This document shows, in pieces, positions 16,433 through 24,340 of a stretch of DNA of 64,000 nucleotides; position 1 is the stretch's first letter; every line of letters begins with the position of its first letter. Source of the DNA: Bifidobacterium vespertilionis (GTDB taxonomy: Bacteria; Actinomycetota; Actinomycetes; Actinomycetales; Bifidobacteriaceae); assembly GCF_008698145.1 (NCBI RefSeq), contig NZ_RZNZ01000014.1:1-64000 (forward strand), read 5' to 3'. A model generated the notes under the pieces. That model worked only from the letters and a program-made list of their open reading frames with translations, was not told the origin of the DNA and did not search any database. The position numbers were made by a program, and so were the translations under genes.

Positions 16433-18893
16433 ACGCGAGCTTGCCGAGGGAGCCGGTGTGCCAGATGTTGTCCAGGTAGTCCTGGATGGCACGATCGGAG
16501 CTGAAGTAACCGGTGCGGGCCACGTTGAGCAGGGCCTTGCGGTTCCACTCGAGCGGCTGGCGGTACAGAGCCTCGATGTCGGCCTGGATGTCGCAGTAGG
16601 CGGTGAAGTCGGCCAAGGTCATGAACCAGTCCTTGGTCAGCCAGTCGGCGACCAGCGGCGCGTAGGTGTTGCGATCGCCCTCGGAGAAGGTGCCGCCGGC
16701 CACGAGGTCGATGGCGGCCTTCAGGCGCGGGTCGCGCTCGTAGTACACGGCCGGGTGGTAGCCCTGCGCGTAGAGGGCCTCGACCTCGTCGACGGTCATG
16801 CCGAAGAGGAAGAAGTTCTCCGCGCCAACACGCTCGCGGATCTCGACGTTGGCGCCGTCCAGGGTACCGACGGTGAGCGCGCCGTTGAGGGCGAACTTCA
16901 TGTTGCCGGTGCCGGAGGCCTCCTTGCCGGCCTGAGAGATCTGCTCGTCAAGCTCGGTGGCCGGGATGAGGTGCTGGGCCAGACGCACGTTGTAGTTCCA
17001 CGGGAAGTAGACGTGCAGCTTGCCCTTGATGTCCGGGTCGTTGTTGACGACGCGGGCCACGTTGTTGATCAGCTGGATGGTCAGCTTGGCCAGGTAGTAA
17101 CCCGGGGCGGACTTGGCGCCGAAGATGACCGTGCGCGGCAGGACGTCGTCCACGGAGACCTTGCCGGACTTGATGTCCGCGTACTTGGCGATCAGGGCGA
17201 GGATCTTCAGGCTCTGGCGCTTGTACTCGTGCAGACGCTTGATCATGGAGTTGAACATGGTGTTCGGGTCCAGATCGAAGTCGAACTCGCGCTTGGCGTA
17301 GGCGGCGAAGTCCTCCTTGTTGGCCTGCTTGACGGCGGCGAACTTCTTGACGAACTCGTCGTCCTGGGCCAGCGGCTCGAGGCCCTTGAGCAGGTCGAGG
17401 TCGCTCAGCCACTTGTCCGTGCCCAGGCCCTCGGTGATGAGGTTGGACAGGCGCGGGTTGGCGAGACGGATGAAGCGACGCGGGGTGACGCCGTTGGTCA
17501 CGTTGGAGAACTTGCCCGGGTACAGATCGGAGAAGTCGCGCAGGGTGACGTCCTTGAGCAGCTGGGAGTGCAGCTCGGCCACACCGTTGACGTGGGAACC
17601 GCCGGCGGTGGCCAGGTAGGCCATGCGGACCTTCGGGTTCTCCTCGTTGGTGACGATGCGCATGCGCTCGATCTTTTCCTTGTCGCGAGTCTTGGTCTTG
17701 AGCTCGTTGAGGAAGTGCTCGTTGATCTCCTTGATGATCTCAAGGTGACGCGGCAGCAGCTCGCCGATCAGGTTGGCCGGCCAGACCTCCAGCGCCTCCG
17801 GCAGCAGGGTGTGGCAGGTGTAGTTGAAGGTCTTGGTGGTGATGTCCCAGGCAGTCTCCCAGTCGTAGCCGTACTCGTCGATCAGGACGCGCATGAGCTC
17901 CGGGATGCCGATCACCGGGTGGGTGTCGTTGAGCTGGAAGGTGATCTTCTCCGGCAGGGTGGTCAGGTCCGGCTTGTCCTGGCCGGGGTAGAACACGCGG
18001 ATGACGTCCTTGATGGACGCGGCCACGAAGAAGTACTGCTGCTCCAGACGCAGGCGCTTGCCCTGCGGGGTGGAGTCCTCCGGGTACAGGATCTTGGAGA
18101 TGTTCTCCGCCTCGACCTTGGGCTTGACGGCGTCAAGGTACTCGGACTTGTTGAAGGTGAGCAGGTCGAACTCGTCGTAGGAGCGGGCGGACCACAGGCG
18201 CAGGGTGTTCACGCGGCCGGACTCGTAGCCGGGGACCATGTAGTCCACCGGGACGGCGCGCACGGACCAGGCCGGCTTCCAGATCTTCTTGCCATCCTTC
18301 TCCACGACGTCGCCGCCGAAGGAGACCTTCTGGGAGCGGTTGTAGTCGGTGTGGCCCCACGGCTCCTCGTTGGCCAGCCAGTATTCCGGCTTCTCGATCT
18401 GACGGCCCTGCTCGTCGAACTCCTGACGGAAGATGCCGTAGCGGTACTGGATGCCGTAGCCGAACGCCGGAACGCCCAGGGAGGCGAGGGAGTCGACGTA
18501 GCAGGCGGCCAGACGGCCGAGGCCGCCGTTGCCCAGGGCCGGCTCGTACTCGGAGTCGACGACGGCCTGCGGGTCGAAGCCCAGGCCCTCGACGGCCTCG
18601 TCGAACTGGTCCAGCATGCCGGCGTTGAGCAGCGCGTTGCGCAGCTGCTTGCCGATCAGGAACTCGGCGGACAGGTAGCCGACGGCCTTGGTGTGGCCGT
18701 TGACCATGTCCTGCTGGGTCTTGAACCAGGCGTCCTGCAGGTAGTGACGGACGACAAGGGAGGAAGCTACGTAGACGTCGGCGGGGGTGGCCTGCTCGGG
18801 GGTCACGCCCTGACCGTACTTGAGCTGTTCGCGAATGCCCTCGGTGAACTCGGCAGTCGTGACAGGCGACTTGGGTGCAGTGATTTCAGTCAT
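16431..18893 (-). CDS. glgP: Glycogen/maltodextrin phosphorylase
   Basis: GT35 phosphorylase of 820 aa that releases glucose 1-phosphate from alpha-1,4-glucans. The PLP-binding lysine lies in the conserved EASGTGNMKFALNG segment near the C-terminal third, followed by GTLDGANVEI. The N-terminal half shows LGNGGLGRLAACYVDSLA, FNDTHP-like LNDTHPVIGI and KRLHEYKRQ, all family signatures. The ATG at 18893 fits the usual length; the upstream extension to 18977 is AT-rich leader. The ribosome site is weak (GAAAGCGAG). A palindrome at 18978-18993 upstream suggests control by a LacI-type sugar regulator, and a LacI gene is encoded about 800 nt beyond. Confidence 0.95.
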   Translation of the reverse strand: MTEITAPKSPVTTAEFTEGIREQLKYGQGVTPEQATPADVYVASSLVVRHYLQDAWFKTQQDMVNGHTKAVGYLSAEFLIGKQLRNALLNAGMLDQFDEAVEGLGFDPQAVVDSEYEPALGNGGLGRLAACYVDSLASLGVPAFGYGIQYRYGIFRQEFDEQGRQIEKPEYWLANEEPWGHTDYNRSQKVSFGGDVVEKDGKKIWKPAWSVRAVPVDYMVPGYESGRVNTLRLWSARSYDEFDLLTFNKSEYLDAVKPKVEAENISKILYPEDSTPQGKRLRLEQQYFFVAASIKDVIRVFYPGQDKPDLTTLPEKITFQLNDTHPVIGIPELMRVLIDEYGYDWETAWDITTKTFNYTCHTLLPEALEVWPANLIGELLPRHLEIIKEINEHFLNELKTKTRDKEKIERMRIVTNEENPKVRMAYLATAGGSHVNGVAELHSQLLKDVTLRDFSDLYPGKFSNVTNGVTPRRFIRLANPRLSNLITEGLGTDKWLSDLDLLKGLEPLAQDDEFVKKFAAVKQANKEDFAAYAKREFDFDLDPNTMFNSMIKRLHEYKRQSLKILALIAKYADIKSGKVSVDDVLPRTVIFGAKSAPGYYLAKLTIQLINNVARVVNNDPDIKGKLHVYFPWNYNVRLAQHLIPATELDEQISQAGKEASGTGNMKFALNGALTVGTLDGANVEIRERVGAENFFLFGMTVDEVEALYAQGYHPAVYYERDPRLKAAIDLVAGGTFSEGDRNTYAPLVADWLTKDWFMTLADFTAYCDIQADIEALYRQPLEWNRKALLNVARTGYFSSDRAIQDYLDNIWHTGSLGKLA

Positions 18894-18977
18894 AAATGAC
18901 TCGCTTTCGTTGCATTGTGTTCCAAGATTAATTATGCCCTCGGTGAGGTATCGGCATGCAAACGCCCGAATGAACAC

Positions 18978-18993
18978 TGCGTTACGTTACGCA
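18978..18993. promoter_or_regulatory. Candidate operator upstream of glgP
   Basis: TGCGTTACGTTACGCA is a near-perfect 16-bp palindrome 85 bp upstream of the glgP ATG. It resembles the size and symmetry of LacI/GalR-family sites. Confidence 0.4.
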
Positions 18994-19258
18994 TACGTTT
19001 TCATGCTTGATGGATTAGTGTAGCTGGATTTCTACGTGACACACCATATTTTTCGTATGAAATCGTTGTCACTACGTAGTTTTTTAGGGAAGCCAGTGAC
19101 GCCGAGGGAGCGTTAGGCGGGGTTCCACGGGATGGATATCGCGCATTTCCGCACGCCTTCGAGCATATTCAAGCATTCCCGGCCACAATCGGCCTGCTGT
19201 CGTCTGATGTTTTCGTCTGTTGTTTCGGTTGACCTCGCTTCATCGCACAATGTCTCTT

Positions 19259-19708
19259 ATGACGGTACTACGGCAACAGGATCTGGGCAAGGGGCGGGAC
19301 GCCTATGCGCGATGGCGCGAGGCGGCGGGCACGATGATGGCGGCGAGCGGCGGCGCGATCCCGCTCGGGGAAAGGCTCGCATTCAAGCCCGATCTGCCCC
19401 GGCCGGTATGGGCGATGGCCGTGCGCTACTCGCTGTTCCTGCTGGAACATAAGGCCCCGGGTGAGGGCGTGGAGGTGCGCGTGGCCCCCTGGGGCGCGAT
19501 CAAGATCCTGGACGGCCCCGCATCCGATCCACACAACCTCACCCCGCCGGACGTGATCGAGCTCGATCCGGAGGTGTGGATGCGGCTGGCCACGGGCGTG
19601 ACCACCTGGGCCGAGGAAAAGGATGCCGGTCGCATCAGCGCGGTGGGCGAGCGCGACGATCTGAGCGATCTGCTGCCGCTGACGGACGGGGGCACCCGGT
19701 GGCGGTGA
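19259..19708 (+). CDS. Sterol-carrier-like protein (SCP_3 family)
   Basis: A small actinobacterial protein, 149 aa from the ATG at 19259 (another in-frame ATG is at 19250), with no assigned biochemical role. The diagnostic pattern is RYSLFLLEHKAPGEGVEVRV, then TPPDVIELDPEVWMRLATG and a C-terminal GERDDLSDLLPL, which matches the bacterial SCP-orthologue family. No signal peptide or membrane segment is seen. Its stop overlaps the start of the following LacI regulator (GTGA), so the two are translationally coupled. What a sterol-carrier-like fold binds in these bacteria is not known. Confidence 0.82.
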   Translation: MTVLRQQDLGKGRDAYARWREAAGTMMAASGGAIPLGERLAFKPDLPRPVWAMAVRYSLFLLEHKAPGEGVEVRVAPWGAIKILDGPASDPHNLTPPDVIELDPEVWMRLATGVTTWAEEKDAGRISAVGERDDLSDLLPLTDGGTRWR

Positions 19709-20757
19709 CGATGCAGGACGTGGCGCGTGAGGCCGGCGTCTCCGCGAAAACCGTGTCCAACGCGGTCAACGGCACCGGCCGCATGAGCACGGAAACCCGC
19801 CGTCGTGTGCAGGACGCCATGGCCCGGCTGGGCTATCACGTGAACCGGTCGGCCCAGACCCTGCGGCGCGGGGCGGCGCGGATGATCGGCCTCGCCATGC
19901 CCGGATTCGGCCAGCCGTTCTGCGCAACCTACTGCGACAACGTGATCGCCGCAGCCACACGCCGGGGCTACGGCACGGCGATCCTCACCTACGCCTCGCG
20001 CGCCGATGGCATCGAGGGGATCATCGAGGAAACGCATCGCATGGACGCGGACGGGTGGATCCTGTTCTCCAACCGGCCCATCCCCTCCTCCAGCCCGCTG
20101 CTTGCACAGGGATGCCCGATCGTGATCACCGGCGACTATCTGTCCCATGGCAGGGCCGACGTGGTGATGATGCCCAATGTGGAGGCGGCGGCGCACGTCA
20201 CCGGATGGCTGCTCGACCGCGGGCGCACGGTGGCGTTCGCGGGCGCGCCGGAGCAGTGGTGCGACGATCGCGGCCTGATGGATGCGGCGATGGCGGACAT
20301 CCTCCGGGCCCGGGAGGCGGGAGCGGCGATGCGCCTGCGCGGCTACGTGGAGGAATTCGGCCGGCGCGGTCTGGACGTGGATGCGCGGCTCGTGGCCGGC
20401 AGCCACAGCATGGGCGTGGACGATGGCATCAGGGCGACGGAGCGGCTGATCGAGCGACGGGCGGGTGGTGTCGCCCTCGATGCGATCGTGTGCGCGAACG
20501 ATGCCGTGGCGATCGGCGCCATGACCGCGCTCAGGCGGGCCGGACTGGACGTGCCGGGCGATGTGGAAGTAACCGGCTTCGACAACGCGTCGGCCGCCGA
20601 ATACGCCATGCCGCCGCTGACCACCATCGATCCGGACATCCCGCAGTACGCCCAGCTGGCCGTGGATCGACTGATCGCCCGCATCGACGGGGACGAATCG
20701 GCCGCGCGCACCTTCGTCACCGATTTCCGACTGGTCGAGCGCGAATCGACCCGGTAG
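19705..20757 (+). CDS. LacI-family transcriptional regulator
   Basis: DNA-binding repressor of 350 aa. The N-terminal helix-turn-helix reads MQDVAREAGVSAKTVSNAVN, followed by the hinge helix region and a periplasmic-binding-protein-like sensor domain with the signature CANDAVAIGAMTALRRAGLDVPGDV and FDNASAAEYAMPPLTTI. I place the start at the GTG at 19705, overlapping the SCP_3 stop by 4 nt; GTG 19699 and ATG 19711 are alternatives. Candidate targets with palindromic operators nearby are glgP (18978-18993) and the GH42 beta-galactosidase gene (21927-21944). The effector is unknown. Confidence 0.92.
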   Translation: MTMQDVAREAGVSAKTVSNAVNGTGRMSTETRRRVQDAMARLGYHVNRSAQTLRRGAARMIGLAMPGFGQPFCATYCDNVIAAATRRGYGTAILTYASRADGIEGIIEETHRMDADGWILFSNRPIPSSSPLLAQGCPIVITGDYLSHGRADVVMMPNVEAAAHVTGWLLDRGRTVAFAGAPEQWCDDRGLMDAAMADILRAREAGAAMRLRGYVEEFGRRGLDVDARLVAGSHSMGVDDGIRATERLIERRAGGVALDAIVCANDAVAIGAMTALRRAGLDVPGDVEVTGFDNASAAEYAMPPLTTIDPDIPQYAQLAVDRLIARIDGDESAARTFVTDFRLVERESTR

Positions 20758-20767
20758 CCCGCGCCGC

Positions 20768-20983
20768 GTGACGGTCGGACCGCGTCACCGGGCGGGTGGC
20801 CCGCGTCACCGGGAGCGGACGGATCGTCACGGGGCGCGACGTGCGTCACGCGGCGCGGGCGCACCCGGTGACGCACTTTGAAAACCCTTATGGGAGAAGG
20901 CCTCCCGGACACCGTCACAGGGAGCGGGCGCACCCCGTGACGCACGTCGCACCCTGTGACGCGGTTTTCGCACCGCGTGACGC
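20768..20983. repeat. GTGACGC/GCGTCAC motif cluster
   Basis: The hexamer GTGACG or CGTCAC occurs ten times between 20768 and 20983, usually as GCGTCACC or GGTGACGC with GC-rich spacers, giving many alternative hairpins. A smaller cluster of four copies is at 52568-52631. No coding signal is seen. Confidence 0.75.
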
Positions 20984-20997
20984 GCCCTCCCACCGGT

Positions 20998-21176
20998 CCC
21001 GAAATGCAGAATGAGCAAATCCGACGTCCCGCACCCCAATTGGACTCCAGTCGGCCCCCAGTCGCCCAGTTGGCCTCATCGCAGTGAATTCGCTCATTCT
21101 GTCTCGCCCATTCCGCCCGCCAGCCCCGCAAACTGGGCAATTCCAGCCGATTTCCCCGCAAACTGGGCAGATCGGA
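20998..21176. repeat. Direct duplication, copy 1
   Basis: The segment from GCAGAATGAGCAAATCCGA to GCAAACTGGGCAGATC recurs with small differences at 21474-21662. It includes an internal AGAATGAGC...GCTCATTCT dyad and two GCAAACTGGGCA motifs. Nothing coding is recognised. Confidence 0.75.
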
Positions 21177-21304
21177 ACAGGACTGACCAATCGTCCTCGC
21201 AAACTAGGCGCGCCGGAACGCGATGAGGCATGGCGCAAGGTGGCGTAGGGGCTGCCGCATGATGGCTCGATGATGGTTCAGGTCATACGCTTGCGGATCT
21301 GTCA

Positions 21305-21421
21305 AAATACGGGTTGCGCGGACCGATTTCGGCTCTTCGCAGCACTATCGGGCCGAAAAATGCCCGAAAATCGGCCCAATTATGCTACGAATTGCGGATT
21401 TCGGCCCGCACAGCCCGTAAT
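21305..21421. repeat. 117-bp ATACGGG palindromic element, copy 1
   Basis: Starts AAAATACGGGTTGCGCGGACC and ends GGCCCGCACAGCCCGTAAT, so its ends are inverted. An almost equally long copy lies at 27435-27551 with the same leading CAAAATACGGG. Confidence 0.75.
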
Positions 21422-21473
21422 GTTGCGGGTATCACGCGCCTGCGGTACACCCTCCCACAGGCCCCGCAGGTCC

Positions 21474-21662
21474 CGAGATGCAGAATGAGCAAATCCGATG
21501 CCCTGCACCCCCAATTGCCCTCCAGTCAGCCCCAGTCGCCCAGTTGGCCTCATCGCAGTGGATTCACTCATTCTGTCTCGCCCATTCCACCTCGCTCGAC
21601 TGCCCCACCAGCCCCGCAAACTGGGCAATTCCAGCCGATTTCCCCGCAAACTGGGCAGATCC
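21474..21662. repeat. Direct duplication, copy 2
   Basis: Second copy of the 20998-21176 segment, slightly longer through a short insertion (TCGCTCGACTGCCCCACCAG). It continues into a GCAAACTGGGCAGATC hairpin at 21650-21712. The 1.2-kb region 20758-21930 contains no supported gene. Confidence 0.75.
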
Positions 21663-21926
21663 GGTCATCTGGAGCCCCAAAATCGCCCCTAGATGACCGG
21701 ATCTGCCCAGTCTGCAAAATCAACGTTCCGATCTGCCCAGTTTGCGCCCTGACTTACCCGGCCCGCTTACCCGGCCCTGCCGCCCGGCCCGACCCGCATC
21801 ATCAACTGGGCGGATCGGGATGCCGGAGGACCTGCAAGGAAACCACAAGGAACAGGCGGGCAGCGAGGCAAACGCGGACACGCGGATGTTGAGCGCCAGA
21901 ATGAATCGTGGTTGACTATCCTCAGA

Positions 21927-21944
21927 TGATTCATCGATGAATCA
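21927..21944. promoter_or_regulatory. Perfect palindromic operator upstream of the beta-galactosidase gene
   Basis: TGATTCATCGATGAATCA is a perfect 18-bp palindrome 22 bp before the ATG at 21967. A TTGACT -35-like hexamer at 21912-21917 precedes it, so the palindrome overlaps the expected promoter. Symmetry and CG centre fit a LacI-family repressor site. A degenerate half site (TGATTCATCG) is seen near 24291 at the gene's end. Confidence 0.65.
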
Positions 21945-21966
21945 ACCAACGGAAGAAGGACCCGCG

Positions 21967-24255
21967 ATGACCACCCATCAGCCACACCAGCCCGCACATC
22001 AGCCGCTTCAGCCCGCACAATCGCCCCGCATCCTGTTCGGCGCGGCCTACTACGACGAATACATGCCCTACGATCGCCTGGCCGAGGACGTGCGCATGCT
22101 CAAGGCGGCGCACATGAACACCGTGCGCATCGCCGAATCGACCTGGGCCACCATGGAACCGCAGCCGGGCGTGTTCGACTTCACGCACATCGACCGCGTG
22201 CTCGACGCGATGGGGGAGGCGGGGATCGGCATGATCGTCGGCACGCCCACCTACGCGGTGCCCAGCTGGCTGACGCAATCCCACCCGGACGTCCTCGCCA
22301 CCACGCCCGGCGGTAAGCGAAAGCCCGGCCCGCGGCAGAACATGAACCAGTTCTCCGCCACCTACCGGTTCTACGCCGAGCGGGCGATCCGCGCGCTGTC
22401 CGCCCATGTGGCCGCGCACCCGGCGGTGATCGGCTGGCAGGTGGACAACGAGACCACGCATTTCGACGTGGTGGACGCCGATGTGCAGCGCATGTTCGTG
22501 CGCCATCTGCGCGAACGGTTCCACGACGATCTTGACGCGATGAATCGGGCGTTCGGACTCAACTACTGGTCGAACCGCATCAACGCCTGGGAGGACGTGC
22601 CGGATGTGACGGCGACGATCAACGCCTCGCTGGGCGGCGAGTTCGATCGGTTCCGCCGCGCGCTTGTGGCCGAATACATCGGCTGGCAGGCGACGATCGT
22701 GCGCGAGTACGCGCGCCCCGACCAGTTCGTCACGCAGAACTTCGACCTCGATTGGCGGGGCGGATCGTACGGCGTGCAGCCGCGTGCGGACGACTGGCTC
22801 ACTTCCGCGCACCTCGACTACGCGGGCATCGACATCTACCATCCCAGCGCCGCCAAGCTCGACGGCCGGCAGATCGCGGTGGGCGGGGACTTGGCGCGAT
22901 CGTTCAAGGGCGGCCGCAACTGGCTGCTCATGGAGACCGAGGCGCAGGGCAACATGGGCTGGCTGCCGTTCCCCGGACAGCTGCGACTGCAGGGCTTCAG
23001 CCATCTGGCGAACGGATCGGAATCGGTGATGTACTGGCATTGGGCGTCGCTGCACAACGCATGCGAGACGTACTGGAAGGGTGTGCTGTCGCACGATCTC
23101 AAGCCCAATCGCATCTACCGCGAGGCCAGCGCGCTCGGCGCGGAGCTGGAGCGGATCGGCGGACGGCTGGCGGGCCTGCGCAAGCGCAACCGCGTGGCGA
23201 TCATCGCCAGCAACGCGTCGCTGAGCGCCCTGAACCGTTTCCGCATCGATTCGGGCGTGGCCTGGGGCGGGCCGAATTCCACCTACAACGACGTGGTGCG
23301 CTGGGTGTACGACGCGCTGTTCGATCTCAACGTGGAATGCGATTTCCTGCCCGGCGATTGGCTGGACGGCGGCACGCTCGGCGATTTCAGCGAGGCGGCG
23401 GACGGGCGTGCATTCGGCGACGGGGAGACCGGCGGCGGGTCCGGCAACGCCCGCGTGCAGTCCGTGCTCAAGGCGCTCGAGCCGTACGATCTGGTGATCG
23501 CCCCGGCGCTGTACTGCACCTCGCAGGCGCTGATCGATGGCCTGCGCGCGTACGTGGCGCAGGGCGGGCATCTGCTGTCCACCTTCAAGTCGTTCTTCAG
23601 CGATCTGGACGCCACGGTGTGGCACGATCGGCAGCCGCACGGGCTGGCTGACGTGTTCGGCGCGGGGTACGACGAGTTCACCAATCCCGACGAGGGCACA
23701 CGGCTGGCGTTCGCGGGGCCGCTGGACGGCTTCGGCGGCAACGGCAACGATGGCGACTCCGACAAGCCGTCCGATCGACCGCAGGCACTCACCTTCATGG
23801 AGCTGCTGGAGCCGAACGACGATGCGGTCGATGGTCAGGCCGGCGACGCGGCCACGCAGGTGCTGGCCCGCTACGATCACCCCGCATGGGGCGATTGGGC
23901 GGCGATCACCAGGCACGCCTTCGGCGGCAACGGCGGTTGGGCCGAGCGGATCGGCACGATGACCGATGCCCCCACGATCCGCGCGATCCTGCGCGAGGCG
24001 GTGTCCGCCGCCGGCATCGACGACTGGCCGCAGCGACTAGCCGGCACGCTCACCGTGCGACGGGGGATCAACCCCACCGGCGAGCGCCTCGCCTATCTGC
24101 TCAACTACTCGGGATCGCCCGTTGAGTTCGTCTCGCCGGTCAGCGGCGAGGATCTGCTGGCGGAGAGCGGCGATTCGGATGCCAACCGGGAGCTCGTTGC
24201 GGGCGAGACCGTGACGATTGTGCCCTGGGGGCTGAGGATCGTCGCCGAGCGGTGA
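21967..24255 (+). CDS. Beta-galactosidase (GH42)
   Basis: Cytosolic GH42 enzyme of 762 aa hydrolysing terminal beta-galactosides such as lactose-derived or galactan/milk-oligosaccharide-derived galactosides. The N-terminal barrel shows FGAAYYDEYMP, RIAESTWATMEP, QVDNETTHF with the acid/base Glu, and METEAQGNMGW with the nucleophile Glu. Trimerisation and C-terminal beta domains follow. The protein is longer than many bifidobacterial GH42 enzymes because of Gly/Asp/Asn-rich loops in the middle domain (FGGNGNDGDSDK region). The ATG at 21967 has GAAGAAGGAC upstream; the ATG at 21937 lies in the operator and is unlikely. Its own promoter and operator precede it, and it converges with the rhamnosidase gene. 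Confidence 0.93.
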   Translation: MTTHQPHQPAHQPLQPAQSPRILFGAAYYDEYMPYDRLAEDVRMLKAAHMNTVRIAESTWATMEPQPGVFDFTHIDRVLDAMGEAGIGMIVGTPTYAVPSWLTQSHPDVLATTPGGKRKPGPRQNMNQFSATYRFYAERAIRALSAHVAAHPAVIGWQVDNETTHFDVVDADVQRMFVRHLRERFHDDLDAMNRAFGLNYWSNRINAWEDVPDVTATINASLGGEFDRFRRALVAEYIGWQATIVREYARPDQFVTQNFDLDWRGGSYGVQPRADDWLTSAHLDYAGIDIYHPSAAKLDGRQIAVGGDLARSFKGGRNWLLMETEAQGNMGWLPFPGQLRLQGFSHLANGSESVMYWHWASLHNACETYWKGVLSHDLKPNRIYREASALGAELERIGGRLAGLRKRNRVAIIASNASLSALNRFRIDSGVAWGGPNSTYNDVVRWVYDALFDLNVECDFLPGDWLDGGTLGDFSEAADGRAFGDGETGGGSGNARVQSVLKALEPYDLVIAPALYCTSQALIDGLRAYVAQGGHLLSTFKSFFSDLDATVWHDRQPHGLADVFGAGYDEFTNPDEGTRLAFAGPLDGFGGNGNDGDSDKPSDRPQALTFMELLEPNDDAVDGQAGDAATQVLARYDHPAWGDWAAITRHAFGGNGGWAERIGTMTDAPTIRAILREAVSAAGIDDWPQRLAGTLTVRRGINPTGERLAYLLNYSGSPVEFVSPVSGEDLLAESGDSDANRELVAGETVTIVPWGLRIVAER

Positions 24256-24340
24256 TTGTGGGGGGAGCGGCGAAGGAGCCTTCGTCACTCACGTTGATTC
24301 ATCGGTGCACGAGTTAAGGATCCTTCGGCGTCTGGCTATG

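Noticed and set aside
16458..18899. 813-aa plus-strand open frame over glgP
   Set aside because: Antisense shadow; glgP has full signatures on the other strand.
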